22,103 bases of DNA from an uncultured Prevotellaceae bacterium (GCA_900557555.1 USTH01000024.1:1-22103), one strand, 5' to 3'. Positions 7,883 to 15,861 are shown, counted from the first letter of the stretch. The notes: generated from the sequence alone by a model not told the origin. Made by a program: numbers and translations.

Positions 7883-7919
7883 AAAAAAAACGGCAAGACT
7901 GTCAACGTGAGTCTTGCCG
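7883..7919 (-). terminator. Rho-independent terminator behind the M60 peptidase gene
   Basis: A perfect 10-bp stem, CGGCAAGACT (7891-7900) and AGTCTTGCCG (7910-7919), has a 9-base loop. On the minus strand it is followed directly by eight T's (complement of 7883-7890). It begins 36 bases after the stop at 7956 and separates the peptidase unit from the giant gene. Confidence 0.9.
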
Positions 7920-7955
7920 CTTTGCTGTAGTCACTCTCGGAAGAGTGCGTAGTGA

Positions 7956-10900
7956 TTATTTCGCTATAAACTTAGTTTTGCCCTTGATGTATATGTTGCC
8001 AGGTATGGTTTGTGTCACGATGCGTCCCTGAAGGTCGCGCACCGGTGCGTTAGCGTCTTGCTCGCTGTCGCTCTCAACAGCATTGATGCCAGTAGGCTTG
8101 CCGTTGGCTCCGAGTTCAACATCTTCGCCTGCAAGAATAGCGACATGCAGCTTGTAGGTGCCGTCTTCAAGGCCTTCGGCGATTTGCTCTGGCACGATGA
8201 ACTTGCGAGTGTTGGCAATGTGGCACAGTTTGCCGTTGTTGTCGTAAATCTTGATGCCGAGAATGCCTGAGCCCTGCATGGATACAGTGCGACCGTAGAT
8301 TTGGTAGTTGGTGTCGCCACCCGAACTTGTGGTCATTTGCATGGAGTCGATGGTAGTGCCTATAGTGTAGCCGAGGTTGGCAGAGCGGTCTTTTCCATCG
8401 AAGTTAGTGTAGTGTCCGAAGTCGCCTTGCGATGGGAGGTCCCAGTAGTGGAGCAGTGGCTTACCTACGAGTGAACGTTTTACGGATGCCGCGAAACAGT
8501 TGGACCTTACCGTGGAGGCATTGATGCGGTCGTCAAGGAACAGAATGTTTGAAGCTTTCTTGGGCATGGAGTGCATGTATTCCTTAAGTTCTTGCAAACG
8601 TCTCTCATCGTCGGCGTTGCCACGTACCGGCATCTTCATGTAGTAGCCACCGTAGTCACCGATGAAGCGTATGCCGTTTTGAATGGCCTGCTCGGAGTTG
8701 TCTTCTTCACGTGTTGAGATGACATCGTCGTAGTATTTCCAGAAACCATAGGCCTCGAAGAATTCCCAAAGGTCGGTCTGGGATACTTTGGCGCATGCCT
8801 TTGCAAGGAGCCAGTAGTCATTATAATAATAGGTGGGGTTGGTGACGCGATTTCCGGTTACAATCGGGTTGGCACGCATCTCGTCGCAAAGGCGCGGTGT
8901 GAAGTCGGGGTCATTTCCGAGAACGTCAAAGTAGAGGTAGAGCTGGTAGAATAGATGGTTTGCCACGTGGAGCGAAGCATCGTAGAACGGTTTGGCACTG
9001 CGTGTGAAGTCTGTCCAGGTCCAGTTCTTGAGTCCGTTGGCCTCATAGTTGAAGAGCTGCATGAGCTTCTCTGTTCCATCACCACGGCTGTAGCAACGTC
9101 CCATCATGTAGCTTACCATTTGCGAGAGGGAGTTGTTGGTTATCTCTGTGGTGCCGGCCACCTGTATCGGGTATTGGTGGCCGTGGCCCAGTTCGTGGAG
9201 AATTTCCCAGACGTTGCCTTCATAGAAGTCGTCGAAGTTGAAGAGGTATCCGGAGGATATATTTGGGTGGTTTGAACCTCCGTAGCTTGCCCAGTTGGGG
9301 TTGTCCTTGTAGGAGTGGCGTGGGTTGGCTACCGGACGGTATCTTCCGTCCCATTGTCCATCGTTGCCAATGAGGTATTCAAGTTTTTCGAAGCTGAAGT
9401 CCCATCCTCTCATGATGTTGGTGACGTCGTTTGCCCCAACGACATTGGCGCGCAGCGTGTTGAGTACGGTGCTGTTGCCTTTGACATGCAGGAACGTGCC
9501 CTTGAACATGTTCTCTCTAAGCCATTTCCAATCGGTGTTGGTCATGCCGCGGCTCATGTCCCAGTAGCCGTTGACTGTGCCTCGTTCGATATGTATGCGT
9601 ATGTTGGGATATTCGTTGAGGTAGCGATTGGTGTTGTTAAGAGTGTAGCCTATGAATATCTCACCATCGGCAGGCAGTGTCCAGACGTTGAGACCCTGCT
9701 TGAGTGTCATTGTACCCCTGTTGCGGTATTCTGTGTCGTAGGCAAGCTGTGCCTTGAGGGTGGCATCGTCATCGAGCGGAGTGTTGTCGGCGTAGATGAA
9801 TACCACGTCACCGGCCTTGCCCTGTATGCCGGTGGGGTTGATGAGTTCACCCCATGGGCCTACGGTGGTAATCTTCTTCCATGCTACGTTGTCAGAGTAG
9901 ATCTGAACGTCCTGAATGCGGAACATCTTGGTATATTTGCTCCGTTTCGGGTCGGCATCCCACTTGTCGGTAAGCACGCATGCTGCCATGTTCTGCAGTG
10001 TGACGGGCATCTCGTCGGCTGCCATGGCGTCACGCAGCTGCTCCTCGGTCATGGCGGCGTATTCGTCACGCAGAGTGGTGCAGGCGTAGTCGCTGAAGAA
10101 CTTCTGCAGTTTGGTGTTGTATGTCTTATAGTTTTTGGTTATGTCAATAACGTCCATCACTTCGATGCGTGCATCTGCCAGAGTTGCGGAGTCCACTTCA
10201 ACTCTGAGAAGTTTCCATGCGGAGTTGATCATGGTGGGCACTCCACCCACTACCTTGAAGTTTGAGGCGTTGCATGCAAAGCCCGTGTAGCGACCCTTGA
10301 ATGTGAAGGCTGGCTCCCATTTAGACAGTTCGGAGAGTGATGCCGTAAATGTGTTGTTGTCATCGGTAGAGATGGTGCGTATCTGTATGTTGTTGGCAAC
10401 ATTGTTGCGCAGATAGTTGCCAGAGATGGCATTTTGTATGGTCATGGTGTCGTTGGTGACATTGACCTTCCAGAACTGCGTGTAGTCATCGTCTCTTGTA
10501 AGTTTTGCCACAACGTTTGAAGCCGATGTGTTCTCTGCCATAGAATAGTCGGGGCTCCCTACAGAGACGAAACGATAGTAGCCTGTGGTTATTTCGCTGA
10601 CGAGGCCGGTCTTCTCTCCGAGGTGCTTGCGTATGCTGACGTTGGTGACGGTGTCACTTGCAGAGAGTGATACAAGCTGCCAGTCGGAGTATTCGTTTTC
10701 GTTGTCCGCATTGTTGGCGAACCATTTCACCACGTTGTGGCGTGAGTTGTCGTGTAGGCATGTTGAGCCAGTATAGTTTGAACTCCAGCTGATGGTGAGG
10801 TACTTGTCGCTGTAGGCTGACGCTTTGATGTACAGAGCGGTAGGGGCGGTTACAGTGATAAGAGCTGCGTCAGATCCACCATCGGCCGGTATGTAACGGC

Positions 10901-11138
10901 CAGAGTTGGCGTTGCGGATGGTGTACTTGGTGCCGCTTTTCTCAACTATCCAAAGTTGTTTTAAATCGTTGGCGGCAAGAGCTGTCACTGTGCTCATAGC
11001 ATGAGTTGAGGCGTTCTCCTGTGCGTAGCGGTTGTAGCGGCTTTTGAGTCGGTAGAGTCCCGAATAGTCTTCAGCCATCACATTGCCTACAAGAAGAAGT
11101 GCCAATGTCAGAATAGAAAATCTGAAAAGGTTTTTCAT
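7956..11138 (-). CDS. Secreted M60-family (enhancin-like) zinc metallopeptidase, 1060 aa
   Basis: The start at 11138 opens a signal peptide (MKNLFRFSILTLALLLVGN, cleavage after VMA, residue 22); the frame extends 27 codons further but that part runs into the aguB stop. The protein has two N-terminal modules, about 25-165 (SGLYRLKSRYNRYAQEN) and 180-320 (TTGYYRFVS), each with an 'I.NA.SG.Y' strand, likely carbohydrate-binding-like. The M60 region spans about 400-830. It contains HELGH at 648-652 (zinc-binding H648 and H652, catalytic E649) and E665 in the GTTEITNN stretch as probable third ligand, the gluzincin spacing. Family members such as Bacteroides mucin-degrading M60 proteases cleave mucin-type O-glycoproteins, so a mucinase role is likely but not shown. 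The C-terminal tail (VRDLQGRIV...GNIYIKGK) resembles the tails of three other proteins here. It lies 70 bases behind aguB, with no clear promoter of its own. Confidence 0.9.
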   Translation of the reverse strand: MKNLFRFSILTLALLLVGNVMAEDYSGLYRLKSRYNRYAQENASTHAMSTVTALAANDLKQLWIVEKSGTKYTIRNANSGRYIPADGGSDAALITVTAPTALYIKASAYSDKYLTISWSSNYTGSTCLHDNSRHNVVKWFANNADNENEYSDWQLVSLSASDTVTNVSIRKHLGEKTGLVSEITTGYYRFVSVGSPDYSMAENTSASNVVAKLTRDDDYTQFWKVNVTNDTMTIQNAISGNYLRNNVANNIQIRTISTDDNNTFTASLSELSKWEPAFTFKGRYTGFACNASNFKVVGGVPTMINSAWKLLRVEVDSATLADARIEVMDVIDITKNYKTYNTKLQKFFSDYACTTLRDEYAAMTEEQLRDAMAADEMPVTLQNMAACVLTDKWDADPKRSKYTKMFRIQDVQIYSDNVAWKKITTVGPWGELINPTGIQGKAGDVVFIYADNTPLDDDATLKAQLAYDTEYRNRGTMTLKQGLNVWTLPADGEIFIGYTLNNTNRYLNEYPNIRIHIERGTVNGYWDMSRGMTNTDWKWLRENMFKGTFLHVKGNSTVLNTLRANVVGANDVTNIMRGWDFSFEKLEYLIGNDGQWDGRYRPVANPRHSYKDNPNWASYGGSNHPNISSGYLFNFDDFYEGNVWEILHELGHGHQYPIQVAGTTEITNNSLSQMVSYMMGRCYSRGDGTEKLMQLFNYEANGLKNWTWTDFTRSAKPFYDASLHVANHLFYQLYLYFDVLGNDPDFTPRLCDEMRANPIVTGNRVTNPTYYYNDYWLLAKACAKVSQTDLWEFFEAYGFWKYYDDVISTREEDNSEQAIQNGIRFIGDYGGYYMKMPVRGNADDERRLQELKEYMHSMPKKASNILFLDDRINASTVRSNCFAASVKRSLVGKPLLHYWDLPSQGDFGHYTNFDGKDRSANLGYTIGTTIDSMQMTTSSGGDTNYQIYGRTVSMQGSGILGIKIYDNNGKLCHIANTRKFIVPEQIAEGLEDGTYKLHVAILAGEDVELGANGKPTGINAVESDSEQDANAPVRDLQGRIVTQTIPGNIYIKGKTKFIAK

Positions 11139-11208
11139 GATGAAGATTGTTTTTGTGGTTAATACTATATCGTTGTTATTTTTCTGTATGTCAGTGTGTT
11201 GTATGGTC

Positions 11209-12105
11209 TCAGTCGACAAATCTTTTTTGAAGGTTGCTGTAGTCCTCTATGCGTCGGTCACGCAGGAAAGGCCACCATCGGCGCACTTCTTCGCTGCGGT
11301 TCATGTCGATGGTCACAATCTGCTCGGCCTCCTCGGTTTTTGGGGCTCGGTAGAGTAGTTCGCCTTGCGGACCAGCCACGAAACTTCCGCCCCAAAACTT
11401 GATGCCGTCGTTAGGAAGGCTGGAGTCGGGGTGTGGTTCGACCCCAACCCTGTTGACTGTGATGACTGGCAGGCCGTTGGCCACTGCATGGCCGCGCTGC
11501 ACCGTTGTCCACGCTTCACGCTGACGTTCCTGCTCTTCTGCTGTGTCGCGGGAGTCGTATCCTATGGCGGTGGGGTAGATTAGCAGGTCTGCACCGCTGA
11601 GAGCCATGAGCCGTGCTCCTTCGGGATACCACTGGTCCCAGCAGATTTGTACCCCCAGTCTGCCAACGCTGGTGTCAATGGGCTTGAATCCAATGTCGCC
11701 AGGTGTGAAGTAGAACTTCTCGTAGTAGCCAGGGTCGTCAGGAATGTGCATCTTGCGGTATTTGCCGCAGATGCTCCCATCAGAATCGAAAACCACGGCG
11801 GTGTTGTGGTAGAGACCTGTGGCCCTGCGTTCAAACAGCGATGTGACCAGCACTACTCCTGCTCTTTTGGCAAGAGCCGCAAACCTCTGCGTATCGGGGC
11901 CAGGAATGGGGTTGGCGAGGTCAAACCTCTGGGTGTCTTCTGTCTGGCAAAAGTAAAGGCTGTTGTGAAGTTCTTGCAGCACAACGAGTTGTGCCCCCTG
12001 TGCGGCCAGTTTGATGGTCTTAGCCTCAAGGCGTGATATGTTGTCGGCAATGTCAGCAGTGTTGTGTTGCTGTATGATGCCTATGTTGAGTTTTTTTTCG
12101 GTCAT
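11209..12105 (-). CDS. aguB: N-carbamoylputrescine amidohydrolase
   Basis: This is a cytosolic nitrilase-superfamily enzyme that hydrolyses N-carbamoylputrescine to putrescine, CO2 and ammonia. The catalytic triad is visible: E45 (VVLQELHNSLYF), K118 (GKYRKMHIPDDPGYYEKFYF) and C155 (GVQICWDQWYPE). The FYFTPGD and WDQWYPEGARLMAL motifs and the length (298 aa) are typical of AguB. There is no signal peptide. It begins 10 bases after aguA stops, so the two are co-transcribed and catalyse consecutive steps. The next gene, the secreted M60 peptidase, follows 70 bases later in the same direction. Confidence 0.95.
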   Translation of the reverse strand: MTEKKLNIGIIQQHNTADIADNISRLEAKTIKLAAQGAQLVVLQELHNSLYFCQTEDTQRFDLANPIPGPDTQRFAALAKRAGVVLVTSLFERRATGLYHNTAVVFDSDGSICGKYRKMHIPDDPGYYEKFYFTPGDIGFKPIDTSVGRLGVQICWDQWYPEGARLMALSGADLLIYPTAIGYDSRDTAEEQERQREAWTTVQRGHAVANGLPVITVNRVGVEPHPDSSLPNDGIKFWGGSFVAGPQGELLYRAPKTEEAEQIVTIDMNRSEEVRRWWPFLRDRRIEDYSNLQKRFVD

Positions 12106-12115
12106 GAATCAGTTT

Positions 12116-13246
12116 TTAATAGTATTGCATGGTGGAGCAGTGCAGAGAGCCGTGTTGTTCTACAAGTACCTTGCAGTCTATACCCGTAACGCTATATCCG
12201 GGGAAGGCTGTTTCCAGTGCCTGGCTTGCTTGACAGTCAGTTGCAGTGTCACCGTAGGTCGGCATCAGAATGCGTCGGCGGTTTGTTATGAGGTAGTTGG
12301 CGTATGTGGCTGGCAGTCTCATGCCGTCTGCATCATAGAGCCGTGGAGCCATGGGAAGCGCAACAAGACGGAAAGGTTCGCCTTGCAATGTTCTGAATGA
12401 TTGCAGTTGGCGTTCCATCTTCTGCAGTTCTTCGTGGTGTTCGTCTTCTGGGTCAGTGCACTTTACGTATGCAATGGTGTTGTCGGGGCAAAGACGTGCA
12501 AGCGTGTCGATATGGCTGTCGGTATCATCGCCACTAAGATAGCCGTGGTCAAGCCACAGCACCTGTCTGGATTTGAGAGTTTTGAGCAGGTAGTCCTCTA
12601 TGTGAGCTTTGTCAAGGTGGGGGTTGCGGTTAGGGTTGAGCAGACACTGGCTTGTAGTGAGAAGAGTGCCGTTGCCGTCGCTCTCGATGCTTCCGCCTTC
12701 CAGCACGAAAGTTTGCTCGTCTTGGTATTTGCCCCGTAGCAGATGGTGCTGGAATATGGTTTTGTTGACGGCATTGTCGGCGGAGGCTTCGAACTTGCCC
12801 CCCCAGCCGTTGAACTTGAAGTCGAGAAGGCGGTAGTCTCCGTTTTCAAAGATGGTGATGAAGCCATAGTCTCTAACCCAGGTGTCGTTGAATCTGCAGG
12901 CAAGGAGAGTGATGTTCTCAAGAGCCTTTTGCGGCAGTTTCTCCTTGAGAAAATTTTTAAGACTGTTAGGGTCGGAGCATGTAATCAGAAGCCTCTGGAC
13001 AGTACTAATCTCGTATGCTATGCGGAGGTAGCATTTTGTGGCGTCCTCAATCCACGGTTTCCAATCGGTGTTTTCATCGGGCCATGTTATCTGGACAGCG
13101 TATTGTGGAAACCATTCGGCAGGCATACAATCGCTAACACACTCGGGGTGAGCCATCGAGAGAGTCTGCTGCAGTGTGGACTCGATGCCCGGCCACCTTG
13201 CAACATCAGTGATGATTGGTGTCTCTTTCCTGTTGAATAATCCCAT
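12116..13246 (-). CDS. aguA: Agmatine deiminase
   Basis: This enzyme hydrolyses agmatine to N-carbamoylputrescine and ammonia; it belongs to the porphyromonas-type peptidylarginine deiminase superfamily. Visible motifs are PAEWFPQ...ITWP near residue 42, NDTWVRDYG, the FNGWGGKF block, EGGSIESDGNG, LDHGYLSGDDTDSHID, and the C-terminal HGSLHCSTMQ with catalytic C370. Length is 376 aa. The residues before PAEW form an extension of about 40 that is longer than usual for the family. I keep the start at 13246 because the -7 box at 13272-13279 predicts a transcript starting about 20 bases upstream of it. M31 or M41 are alternatives. No signal peptide argues for cytosolic agmatine use, not protein citrullination. 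First gene of the aguA-aguB unit. Confidence 0.93.
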   Translation of the reverse strand: MGLFNRKETPIITDVARWPGIESTLQQTLSMAHPECVSDCMPAEWFPQYAVQITWPDENTDWKPWIEDATKCYLRIAYEISTVQRLLITCSDPNSLKNFLKEKLPQKALENITLLACRFNDTWVRDYGFITIFENGDYRLLDFKFNGWGGKFEASADNAVNKTIFQHHLLRGKYQDEQTFVLEGGSIESDGNGTLLTTSQCLLNPNRNPHLDKAHIEDYLLKTLKSRQVLWLDHGYLSGDDTDSHIDTLARLCPDNTIAYVKCTDPEDEHHEELQKMERQLQSFRTLQGEPFRLVALPMAPRLYDADGMRLPATYANYLITNRRRILMPTYGDTATDCQASQALETAFPGYSVTGIDCKVLVEQHGSLHCSTMQYY

Positions 13247-13271
13247 TAATACCTTATAATAATTATTTTGG

Positions 13272-13279
13272 CAAATTTA
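13272..13279 (-). promoter_or_regulatory. Promoter -7 box of aguA
   Basis: The minus strand reads TAAATTTG (TAnnTTTG type), with transcription expected to begin near 13265 and a leader of about 20 bases. A TTTG lies 14 bases upstream, closer than the usual 19, so the -33 element is uncertain. Confidence 0.5.
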
Positions 13280-13328
13280 GTGCAAACCGAAGACAAAGAA
13301 AAGAAAAAGTGCAAATTTTTGCTTTTCT
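13272..13328. repeat. 57-bp perfect direct repeat, copy 1 (aguA-proximal)
   Basis: This copy is identical over 57 bases to 13358-13414, with start-to-start spacing of 86 bases. Read on the minus strand, its end is TTTGCACTAAATTTG, with TAAATTTG (13279-13272) fitting a -7 promoter box about 26 bases upstream of the aguA start. It also contains a purine run (acaaagaaaagaaaaag) and the inner half-palindrome aaaaagtgcaaatttttgct. Confidence 0.9.
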
Positions 13329-13357
13329 TTGTTGAGGTGCCGCCTATATTCGTGTAA

Positions 13358-13414
13358 CAAATTTAGTGCAAACCGAAGACAAAGAAAAGAAAAAGTGCAA
13401 ATTTTTGCTTTTCT
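13358..13414. repeat. 57-bp perfect direct repeat, copy 2 (nif3-proximal)
   Basis: This is the second exact copy. It brings a second minus-strand TAAATTTG box (13365-13358), so aguA may have two tandem promoters. The 29 bases between the copies (13329-13357) have no obvious content. Only two units are present. Confidence 0.9.
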
Positions 13415-13471
13415 GCGGTGTGTGAATACTGTTTTTTGTTTGCGAGTGTCTTTTGTTTTGGAAAAAAGTGC

Positions 13472-13479
13472 TAATTTTG
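13472..13479 (+). promoter_or_regulatory. Promoter -7 box of the nif3-like gene
   Basis: TAATTTTG matches the Bacteroidetes -7 box. It lies within the first codons of the longest possible nif3-like frame, so it argues for the GTG start at 13507 over the ATG at 13453. The nearest upstream TTTG is at 16-base spacing (13452-13455), not the usual 19. Confidence 0.45.
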
Positions 13480-13506
13480 CCGAAACAAATTTTTAATTCA
13501 CAAGGC

Positions 13507-14283
13507 GTGAAGATAAAGGAAGTCATAAGTACCCTTGAACGGTTCGCGCCTCTGCCCTTGCAGGACGGATATGATAATGCCGGTCTGCAGGTGGGTTTGA
13601 CAGAGGCGGAAGTTTCAGGGGTTTTATTGTGTCTGGACGTTACGGAGGCGGTTGTAGAAGAAGCTGTCAGTGAGGGTTGCAATCTGATTGTTGCCCACCA
13701 CCCGTTGGTGTTCAGGCCTTTGAGACAAGTGAGTGGCATCAGTTATGTGGAACGTTGTGTGATGGCGGCAATCAAGCACGACATCACCATCTATGCTGCA
13801 CACACCAATCTTGACAATGCCGAAGGTGGCGTGAGCTTTGAGATGGCATCACGAATGGGTTTGGTTGGTGCGGAGTTTCTCCAGGCCAATGAAAGAGGTG
13901 GCGGCAGTGGTGTAGTTGCGCATTTTAGTGCGGCTGTTGCGGCCAAGGATTTTATAGATGGCGTGAAGACTGTTTTCGGGGTGGAATGTGCTATGTGCAA
14001 CGAACTTCTCGAAAGGCCCATATCGCGTGTGGCAGTGTGTGGTGGTGCTGGTGACTTCCTTTTGCCAGATGCCGTTGCGAAGGGGGTAGATGCGTTTGTT
14101 ACCGGCGAAATGCATTACCACCAGTATTTCGGATATGAACGACAGATTCAGATTGTTGTCATAGGCCACTATCAGAGTGAACGGTTTACGATGGAACTGC
14201 TGAAACGCCTCCTTGTGAATGATTTTCCTGATATTCGTGCGGCAGTCACCAAATGTAATACAAACCCAATAATATATATGTAA
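13507..14283 (+). CDS. Nif3-like dinuclear metal centre protein (DUF34 / YqfO-YbgI family)
   Basis: This is a widely conserved cytosolic family with a two-metal site; its physiological reaction is not firmly settled. From the GTG at 13507 the protein reads MKIKEVISTLERFAPLPLQ, a typical family start, followed by DGYDNAGLQVG. Metal ligands can be placed at H64/H65 (IVAHHPLVF), D103 (AAHTNLDN), and H221 and E225 (IGHYQSER). At 258 aa it is the short form without the large insert domain. The ATG at 13453 would add 18 residues (MFWKKVLILPKQIF...) unlike the family and would lie upstream of the -7 box. It is followed by the zinc-ribbon gene 76 bases later, a pairing that recurs in many bacteria. 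Confidence 0.9.
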   Translation: MKIKEVISTLERFAPLPLQDGYDNAGLQVGLTEAEVSGVLLCLDVTEAVVEEAVSEGCNLIVAHHPLVFRPLRQVSGISYVERCVMAAIKHDITIYAAHTNLDNAEGGVSFEMASRMGLVGAEFLQANERGGGSGVVAHFSAAVAAKDFIDGVKTVFGVECAMCNELLERPISRVAVCGGAGDFLLPDAVAKGVDAFVTGEMHYHQYFGYERQIQIVVIGHYQSERFTMELLKRLLVNDFPDIRAAVTKCNTNPIIYM

Positions 14284-14359
14284 GAGGCAAGCGGGAGCTT
14301 AGAGATGGTTTCAAACAACTTCGGGCTACGGCTTGTATGTAATATTTTTTAATTTCAAT

Positions 14360-15187
14360 ATGACAAAGGAAACAAAAAAAACAACAACCTCAGACGTTTC
14401 TGTGGAACAGAAGCTGAGAAGTCTTTACAAGTATCAGACGGTATTGTCCAAAATCGATGAAATACGTATTCTGCGCGGTGAACTGCCCCTTGAGGTTCAA
14501 GACCTTGAAGACGAGATTGAGGGACTTGGTGCCCGTGTGACACGTATTCAGGAAGAACTTCAGAAAGCGTGTTCCGACATCAATCGCTGGAATGAGGAAA
14601 AGCGTACAGCACAGGCCGCCATTGAACGTTGTCAATCGCATATTGACGATGTGCGCAACAATCGCGAATATGACGCCCTCAGCAAGGAGATAGAGTTTCA
14701 GGAACTCGAAATCCAGCTTCGAGACAAGCGAATTCGTGAAGCCAACGAGGCAAAGGCGAATTGTGAGAAGAATCTTGACCACAGCTTGGAGTTGCGCGAT
14801 GAACGCATGGCAGACCTTGAGGCAAAGAAATCAGAACTTGAGGAAATTGTGGCAGAGACTAAGGTTGAGGAAGATAATCTCAGAGACGAGGCAAAAATAC
14901 TTGAGGCAACACTTGACTATAGACTGCTATCTTCGTTTAAGCGCATTCGCAAAAACAGCCATAACGGTTTGGGAATAGTATATGTGCAGCGTGATGCTTG
15001 CGGCGGCTGTTTCAATAAGATTCCGCCTCAGCGCCAGCTTGATGTGCGTATGCATAAGAAAGTGATTGTCTGTGAATACTGCGGCCGCATCCTCATTGAC
15101 CCGGAACTTGCGGGGGTAGAGGTTGCCCATGTGGAAGAACCAGAAAAGAATACACGCCGTCGTCGTACCACTAAAAAGGCAGAGTAA
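14360..15187 (+). CDS. Coiled-coil protein with C-terminal C4 zinc ribbon (zf-RING_7 / CT398-like)
   Basis: The start at 14360 (MTKETKKTTTSDVS) is preferred over 14333, whose first nine residues (MYVIFFNFN) do not fit. Residues about 15-205 are a long heptad-rich, highly charged coiled coil. Residues 214-241 form a zinc ribbon with cysteines C214, C217, C238 and C241 (DACGGCFNKIPPQ and VCEYCGRILI). The tail is basic (NTRRRRTTKKAE). Homologues are cytosolic and have been linked to protein-protein or nucleic-acid interactions, including sigma-54 in Chlamydia; the role in Bacteroidales is unknown. Its TAA overlaps the ATG of the next gene by one base, indicating translational coupling. Confidence 0.9.
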   Translation: MTKETKKTTTSDVSVEQKLRSLYKYQTVLSKIDEIRILRGELPLEVQDLEDEIEGLGARVTRIQEELQKACSDINRWNEEKRTAQAAIERCQSHIDDVRNNREYDALSKEIEFQELEIQLRDKRIREANEAKANCEKNLDHSLELRDERMADLEAKKSELEEIVAETKVEEDNLRDEAKILEATLDYRLLSSFKRIRKNSHNGLGIVYVQRDACGGCFNKIPPQRQLDVRMHKKVIVCEYCGRILIDPELAGVEVAHVEEPEKNTRRRRTTKKAE

Positions 15188-15741
15188 TGAAAAAGCTATT
15201 ATTGATGTGTGTATTGGGACTGTTCTGCATGAAATCGTTTGCCGATGACCTTAAGAGTGTTGTTGATTCGAGCGATAATGTGCTGACAGTCAAGGTAAAT
15301 GGTACGGAGGATATTAAACGTATTCCTGTGGAGGTGAATATGTCAAATCCTTCGGTGCCGATGACGTGTGTACAGTGCTATTTACAGCTGTCAGACACCA
15401 TGGCAGTTTTTTGCCAAGACAAAGAGAGCAATTCGTATCTGTTTTCGCGTACTCCGCGCTGGAAAGAGCAGCATCACGTTCTGCTGGCGTGGGACACAAA
15501 GCATCATCGCCAGTCTCTAATGGCTATGGTGGTGTCGTCGCTCAGCGATAATTTCACGGGCACGGCAGGTCCGGTGTTGACAGTCTATGTAGATGGTTCC
15601 TCATTGGCAGACGGCACTTATTCTGTGAGGTTGTTTGATGCCAACATGGTATGGACGGATAAACGTAAGATATGCAGTTATCTGACGCCTGAGTCAACGG
15701 CAGTGTTTAACGTTGTCAACGGCAGGTTGCAGATTCCATAA
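15187..15741 (+). CDS. Small secreted beta-sandwich protein (possibly cohesin-like), 184 aa
   Basis: The ATG overlaps the preceding stop (TAATG at 15185-15189). Residues 1-19 are a signal peptide (MKKLLLMCVLGLFCMKSFA) without a good lipobox. The mature protein is all-beta by appearance: IPVEVNMSNPSVPMTCVQCY, then LTVYVDGSSLADGTYSVRLF near 130. The layout 'IPV.V.N....C.QCYL ... FTGTAGPVLTVYVD...LADGTYSV.L' resembles cohesin or CBM-like sandwiches found in Bacteroidetes secreted proteins, but I recognise no definite family and the assignment is tentative. It is the last gene before a strong terminator. A dockerin-bearing protein lies 2.3 kb downstream in the B12 operon, which makes the cohesin reading worth testing. 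Confidence 0.8.
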   Translation: MKKLLLMCVLGLFCMKSFADDLKSVVDSSDNVLTVKVNGTEDIKRIPVEVNMSNPSVPMTCVQCYLQLSDTMAVFCQDKESNSYLFSRTPRWKEQHHVLLAWDTKHHRQSLMAMVVSSLSDNFTGTAGPVLTVYVDGSSLADGTYSVRLFDANMVWTDKRKICSYLTPESTAVFNVVNGRLQIP

Positions 15742-15767
15742 CTGTTTGTGACGGAAGCATATAATGA

Positions 15768-15811
15768 TGCTCCAAAGACGTGGGTTAGCCTACGTTTTTG
15801 GAGCATTTTCT
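15768..15811 (+). terminator. Strong rho-independent terminator of the nif3 - zinc ribbon - secreted protein unit
   Basis: The outer stem is TGCTCCAAA (15768-15776) with TTTGGAGCA (15797-15805). The inner stem is ACGTGGG with CCTACGT (one G-T pair) around a ttag loop. It is followed by TTTTCTGTTTATTT. It separates this unit from the B12 operon. Confidence 0.9.
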
Positions 15812-15820
15812 GTTTATTTG

Positions 15821-15852
15821 TTTGGTGGGACGGTCAGAATGTCGTATTTTTG
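15821..15852 (+). promoter_or_regulatory. Promoter of the B12 operon
   Basis: TTTG at 15821-15824 and TATTTTTG at 15845-15852 are spaced by 20 bases (or TTGG with 19), a good match to the Bacteroidetes housekeeping promoter. Transcription would begin around 15858, just ahead of the riboswitch. Confidence 0.75.
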
Positions 15853-15861
15853 CAAATGCAA

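Noticed and set aside
9315..10265. Long plus-strand open frame (316 codons) opposite the M60 peptidase gene
   Set aside because: It is a codon-usage shadow of a well-supported gene with a catalytic motif; the translation is rich in Val, Cys and His with no recognisable domain or start context.
12116..13246. Secreted peptidylarginine deiminase (PPAD-like virulence factor)
   Set aside because: There is no signal peptide, the motifs fit the agmatine-specific branch, and the gene is directly followed by aguB, the next enzyme of the putrescine route.
13272..13414. Possible CRISPR-like repeat array
   Set aside because: Only two 57-base units with one 29-base gap, no further repeats and no cas genes; the units look like duplicated promoter DNA.
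13453..13506. N-terminal extension of the nif3-like protein from the ATG at 13453
   Set aside because: The extra 18 residues do not resemble the family and include the likely -7 promoter box at 13472-13479; the GTG at 13507 gives the usual N-terminus.
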